Of a DNA stretch of 5,540 nucleotides, positions 4,495 to 5,540 are shown one piece after another. A model generated the notes under the pieces. It had not been told where the DNA came from, made no database searches, and saw nothing but the letters and a program-made list of their open reading frames with translations. The stretch spans positions 10,793 through 16,332 of the forward strand of contig JACROM010000109.1 of NCBI GenBank assembly GCA_016214445.1, in the 5' to 3' direction. Source of the DNA: Microcaldota archaeon (GTDB lineage: Archaea > Micrarchaeota > Micrarchaeia > Norongarragalinales > Norongarragalinaceae). Numbering within the stretch: the first letter of the stretch is position 1; every line of letters begins with the position of its first letter. The position numbers and the translations under genes were made by a program.

Positions 4495-4688
4495 TTCCTT
4501 CTATGGACCCGAAACAGCTCGCTTCGATGATGAAGCAGATGGGCATGGTCGCCTTTTCTTCTTGGGAAGAAGATGCGGGCAAAGCCAAAGGCTTTGCAGC
4601 ACGTTCGCAAAGCAAAGCTTTGCGACGAAATGCGGCCTGCCGAAAAGAAGAACCGTCTAGCGCGCGAATTGAGGTGTGTTTGATATGA
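4491..4688 (+). CDS. Short upstream ORF 2: NAC N-terminus plus hairpin-encoded tail (65 aa)
   Basis: It starts with MIPSMDPKQLASMMKQMG, identical to the first 18 residues of NAC, and ends SSARIEVCLI, closely resembling the tail of the first short ORF. In between is an in-frame insert of about 18 codons formed by two inverted repeats with AAA loops. GAGGTG (4477-4482) lies 8 nt before the ATG, which is preferred over the in-frame GTG at 4482 because that GTG is part of the SD. The TGA at 4686-4688 overlaps the NAC ATG as ATGA. It is probably translated if the SD is used; its function is unknown. Confidence 0.5.
   Translation: MIPSMDPKQLASMMKQMGMVAFSSWEEDAGKAKGFAARSQSKALRRNAACRKEEPSSARIEVCLI
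4557..4573. repeat. Inverted repeat in copy 2 (7-bp arms, GGG loop)
   Basis: TCTTCTT (4557-4563) pairs with AAGAAGA (4567-4573). The sequence differs from the copy 1 inverted repeat, but it sits in the equivalent place and stays self-complementary. Confidence 0.5.
4579..4597. repeat. Perfect hairpin with AAA loop (8-bp stem)
   Basis: GCAAAGCC (4579-4586), AAA, GGCTTTGC (4590-4597). It forms the first half of the insert that is absent from copy 1; the insert is flanked by ATGCGG at 4573-4578 and 4630-4635. Confidence 0.7.
4605..4625. repeat. Perfect hairpin with AAA loop (9-bp stem)
   Basis: TCGCAAAGC (4605-4613), AAA, GCTTTGCGA (4617-4625). It shares the CAAAGC/GCTTTG core and AAA loop with the neighbouring hairpin, suggesting both derive from one short palindromic element. 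Confidence 0.7.
4671..4676 (+). promoter_or_regulatory. Ribosome binding site deciding the NAC start
   Basis: GAGGTG lies 8 nt before the ATG at 4685. An in-frame GTG at 4676 overlaps the SD itself, so ATG 4685 is the better start. The same site is conserved at 4477-4482 and 4345-4350 in the two upstream copies. Confidence 0.7.
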
Positions 4689-5026
4689 TTCCTTCTATGG
4701 ATCCGAAGCAGTTGGCTTCAATGATGAAGCAGATGGGCATAAAGAACGAACAGATTCCTTCCGAGAAAGTGGAGATAATCAAGGAGGACGGAAGCAAGAT
4801 TATAGTGGAAAACCCCCAAGTCATCCTAATAGAGATGCGAGGGCAGAAGAGCTTCCAGATAAGCGGCGACGTCAGCGAGGAAGAGGCAGGCGGGCAAAAG
4901 GAAACCGACGCTGACATTATAGCGAAGGAGACAGGTTGTTCAAAAGAAGAAGCTGAAACCGCGCTCAAAGAAGCGGGCGGCGATCTCGCAGAGGCGATAA
5001 TGAGTCTCAAGGAGCAGCAGGGTTAA
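4685..5026 (+). CDS. nac: Archaeal nascent polypeptide-associated complex (NAC) protein
   Basis: 113 residues from the ATG at 4685. The N-terminus MIPSMDPKQLASMMKQMGI has the Met-rich MxPxMxPKQxxxMMKQMGI pattern of archaeal NAC. Residues ~22-62, with SEKVEIIKEDGSKIIVENPQ, form the NAC dimerisation beta domain. Residues ~74-112 (DADIIAKETGCSKEEAETAL...GGDLAEAIMSL) form the C-terminal UBA domain of the alpha-type subunit. Archaeal NAC forms homodimers that bind ribosomes and contact nascent chains near the tunnel exit. The length is normal and no key segment is missing. The start overlaps the stop of the second short ORF as ATGA, and two extra copies of its 5' end precede it, so expression may depend on translation of those ORFs (inference). 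An unknown membrane-anchored protein follows 25 nt downstream. Confidence 0.95.
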   Translation: MIPSMDPKQLASMMKQMGIKNEQIPSEKVEIIKEDGSKIIVENPQVILIEMRGQKSFQISGDVSEEEAGGQKETDADIIAKETGCSKEEAETALKEAGGDLAEAIMSLKEQQG

Positions 5027-5051
5027 AAAACCAGTTCTTCGTTAGGGGTCC

Positions 5052-5510
5052 ATGGTTCTGCAGGCGCTGATAATAGCTGCAGTCTTGGCTCTTGTCGCTT
5101 TGGGCATAGTGGGCGTGGACTTCCTGGGTTTCGCGGATTTCTCGCAGGCACAGGAGGTAACGTGGACAACCTCCAGTGGAGTTGAGCGGGTGGTTGTTTT
5201 GCCGAAGATTCCGGGCCTGCAGCCGCTCCGCCAAGAGAGAGGCCGGTGCAATTACGCGTCCGAAAACGTCTACGACATTGTAAGAGACTACGACATTTCC
5301 GGCACCGCCCTTGACACCCTGCGCAAGGCTTTCGTCGCTCAGGATTGGACGCTCGCGGATGAAAGGACGGAGGACGGCCGGCGCGTGCTCGAGTTCTACA
5401 CCGAAAAGGCAGGCGAGCCTGAGCGCATGACTGTCGAAACGCGGTTCGAGAAAGGCAAAGGCACCTTCTTCACTTTCAGGTACAGGTGGCCGCCTTGTTC
5501 CAGTAGCTAG
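5052..5510 (+). CDS. Unknown protein with N-terminal membrane anchor
   Basis: 152 residues, not recognised. Residues ~4-25 (LQALIIAAVLALVALGIVGV) form one strong hydrophobic helix with no basic residues before it and no clear cleavage site. It is more likely a membrane anchor than a cleaved signal peptide, although the AQA near 32-34 could be read as one. The remainder is a soluble, mixed alpha/beta domain, presumably outside the cell. It includes GTALDTLRKAFVAQDWTLAD (~84-103), then a strand-rich end, RMTVETRFEKGKGTFFTFRY. Two cysteines (66 and 149) could pair. The ATG is preceded by AGGGG, a modest SD. It lies 25 nt after NAC on the same strand and is possibly cotranscribed, but no functional link is evident. 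Confidence 0.7.
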   Translation: MVLQALIIAAVLALVALGIVGVDFLGFADFSQAQEVTWTTSSGVERVVVLPKIPGLQPLRQERGRCNYASENVYDIVRDYDISGTALDTLRKAFVAQDWTLADERTEDGRRVLEFYTEKAGEPERMTVETRFEKGKGTFFTFRYRWPPCSSS

Positions 5511-5514
5511 GGCT

Positions 5515-5540
5515 TGATAAAATAAAAAAAGAAAAAAAAA
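5515..5540. other. A-rich tract at the right edge
   Basis: After the last stop the sequence is nearly pure A on the plus strand, with only a few other bases. Read on the minus strand it is a long T-run, as at archaeal transcription terminators, so it could end a minus-strand gene beyond the window. The + strand has no T-run here for the NAC transcript. Confidence 0.3.

Larger units (their letters stand above)
4314..4741 (+). repeat. Three tandem copies of the NAC gene 5' end (leader, RBS and first codons)
   Basis: Copies start near 4314, 4449 and 4642, with their ATGs at 4357, 4491 and 4685 (spacing 134 and 194). Each has an A-rich stretch, a TCTAGYGCGCG-like segment (degenerate in copy 2), GAGGTG, and then ATGATTCCTTCTATGGAYCC and the next ~8 codons. 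The first two copies also share GGTCGCC and TGCGGCCTGCCG after the common N-terminus; the third continues into the real NAC protein. Copies 1 and 2 differ in length by 60 nt, an exact number of codons. Confidence 0.9.

Noticed and set aside
4314..4741. CRISPR-like array (three spaced repeats)
   Set aside because: The repeats are ~100 bp, imperfect, protein-coding, include an RBS and start codon, and the third runs into a real gene. Intervals are unequal and themselves related.
4329..5010. Minus-strand open frames opposite the NAC region
   Set aside because: They mirror the repeated NAC 5' ends and the NAC coding sequence on the other strand; no family resemblance and no SD.

Overview
The window looks archaeal. 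It encodes an archaeal-type NAC protein (NAC domain plus C-terminal UBA domain) and an archease. AT-rich TATA-like boxes sit about 27 nt upstream of the start codons of first genes, and internal genes have Shine-Dalgarno sites of the GGTGAT/GAGGTG type. Genes are small and tightly packed, and a surface protein has Pro/Thr/Ser-rich stalks. This fits a small-genome (DPANN-like, for example Diapherotrites or Micrarchaeota) archaeon, but the phylum is inference and cannot be settled from this sequence.

Layout. (1) Positions 2-1156, + strand: the 3' part of a secreted gluzincin metallopeptidase with a low-complexity stalk, open at the left edge. (2) Positions 1153-3720, - strand: a compact gene run read right to left. 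It holds a COG2236-type purine phosphoribosyltransferase, a conserved Cys-containing protein of unknown function, a ZIP-family metal transporter and a flavodoxin. The flavodoxin is interrupted by a single-base frameshift in an A8 run, and its missing C-terminus lies intact in another frame. Its restored stop overlaps the stop of the convergent peptidase. (3) Positions 3853-4272, - strand: archease, the partner of the RtcB tRNA ligase. (4) Positions 4273-5510, + strand: divergent from archease, a NAC gene preceded by two short ORFs that repeat the NAC ribosome-binding site and first codons, then an unknown membrane-anchored protein.

The most unusual feature is the NAC leader. The 5' end of the gene (leader, GAGGTG site and about 14-18 codons) occurs three times in tandem. 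The first two copies open into 45- and 65-codon ORFs, and each ends in an ATGA that overlaps the start of the next copy. The copies differ mostly at synonymous positions over the first 14 codons, and one carries an in-frame insert made of AAA-loop hairpins. This resembles a translationally coupled array of leader peptides that share the N-terminus of the downstream protein.

A related theme recurs nearby. The phosphoribosyltransferase C-terminal tail is repeated three times, the later copies being reachable through a classic -1 slippery sequence. The last codons plus stop of archease are also repeated 93 bp downstream. Duplicated gene ends, hairpins and homopolymer frame changes are therefore concentrated in this 5.5 kb. 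Functionally the genes cover protein biogenesis (NAC), tRNA splicing/RNA ligation (archease), purine salvage, metal uptake, redox and the cell surface. No CRISPR array, tRNA, rRNA, transposase or integrase was seen.
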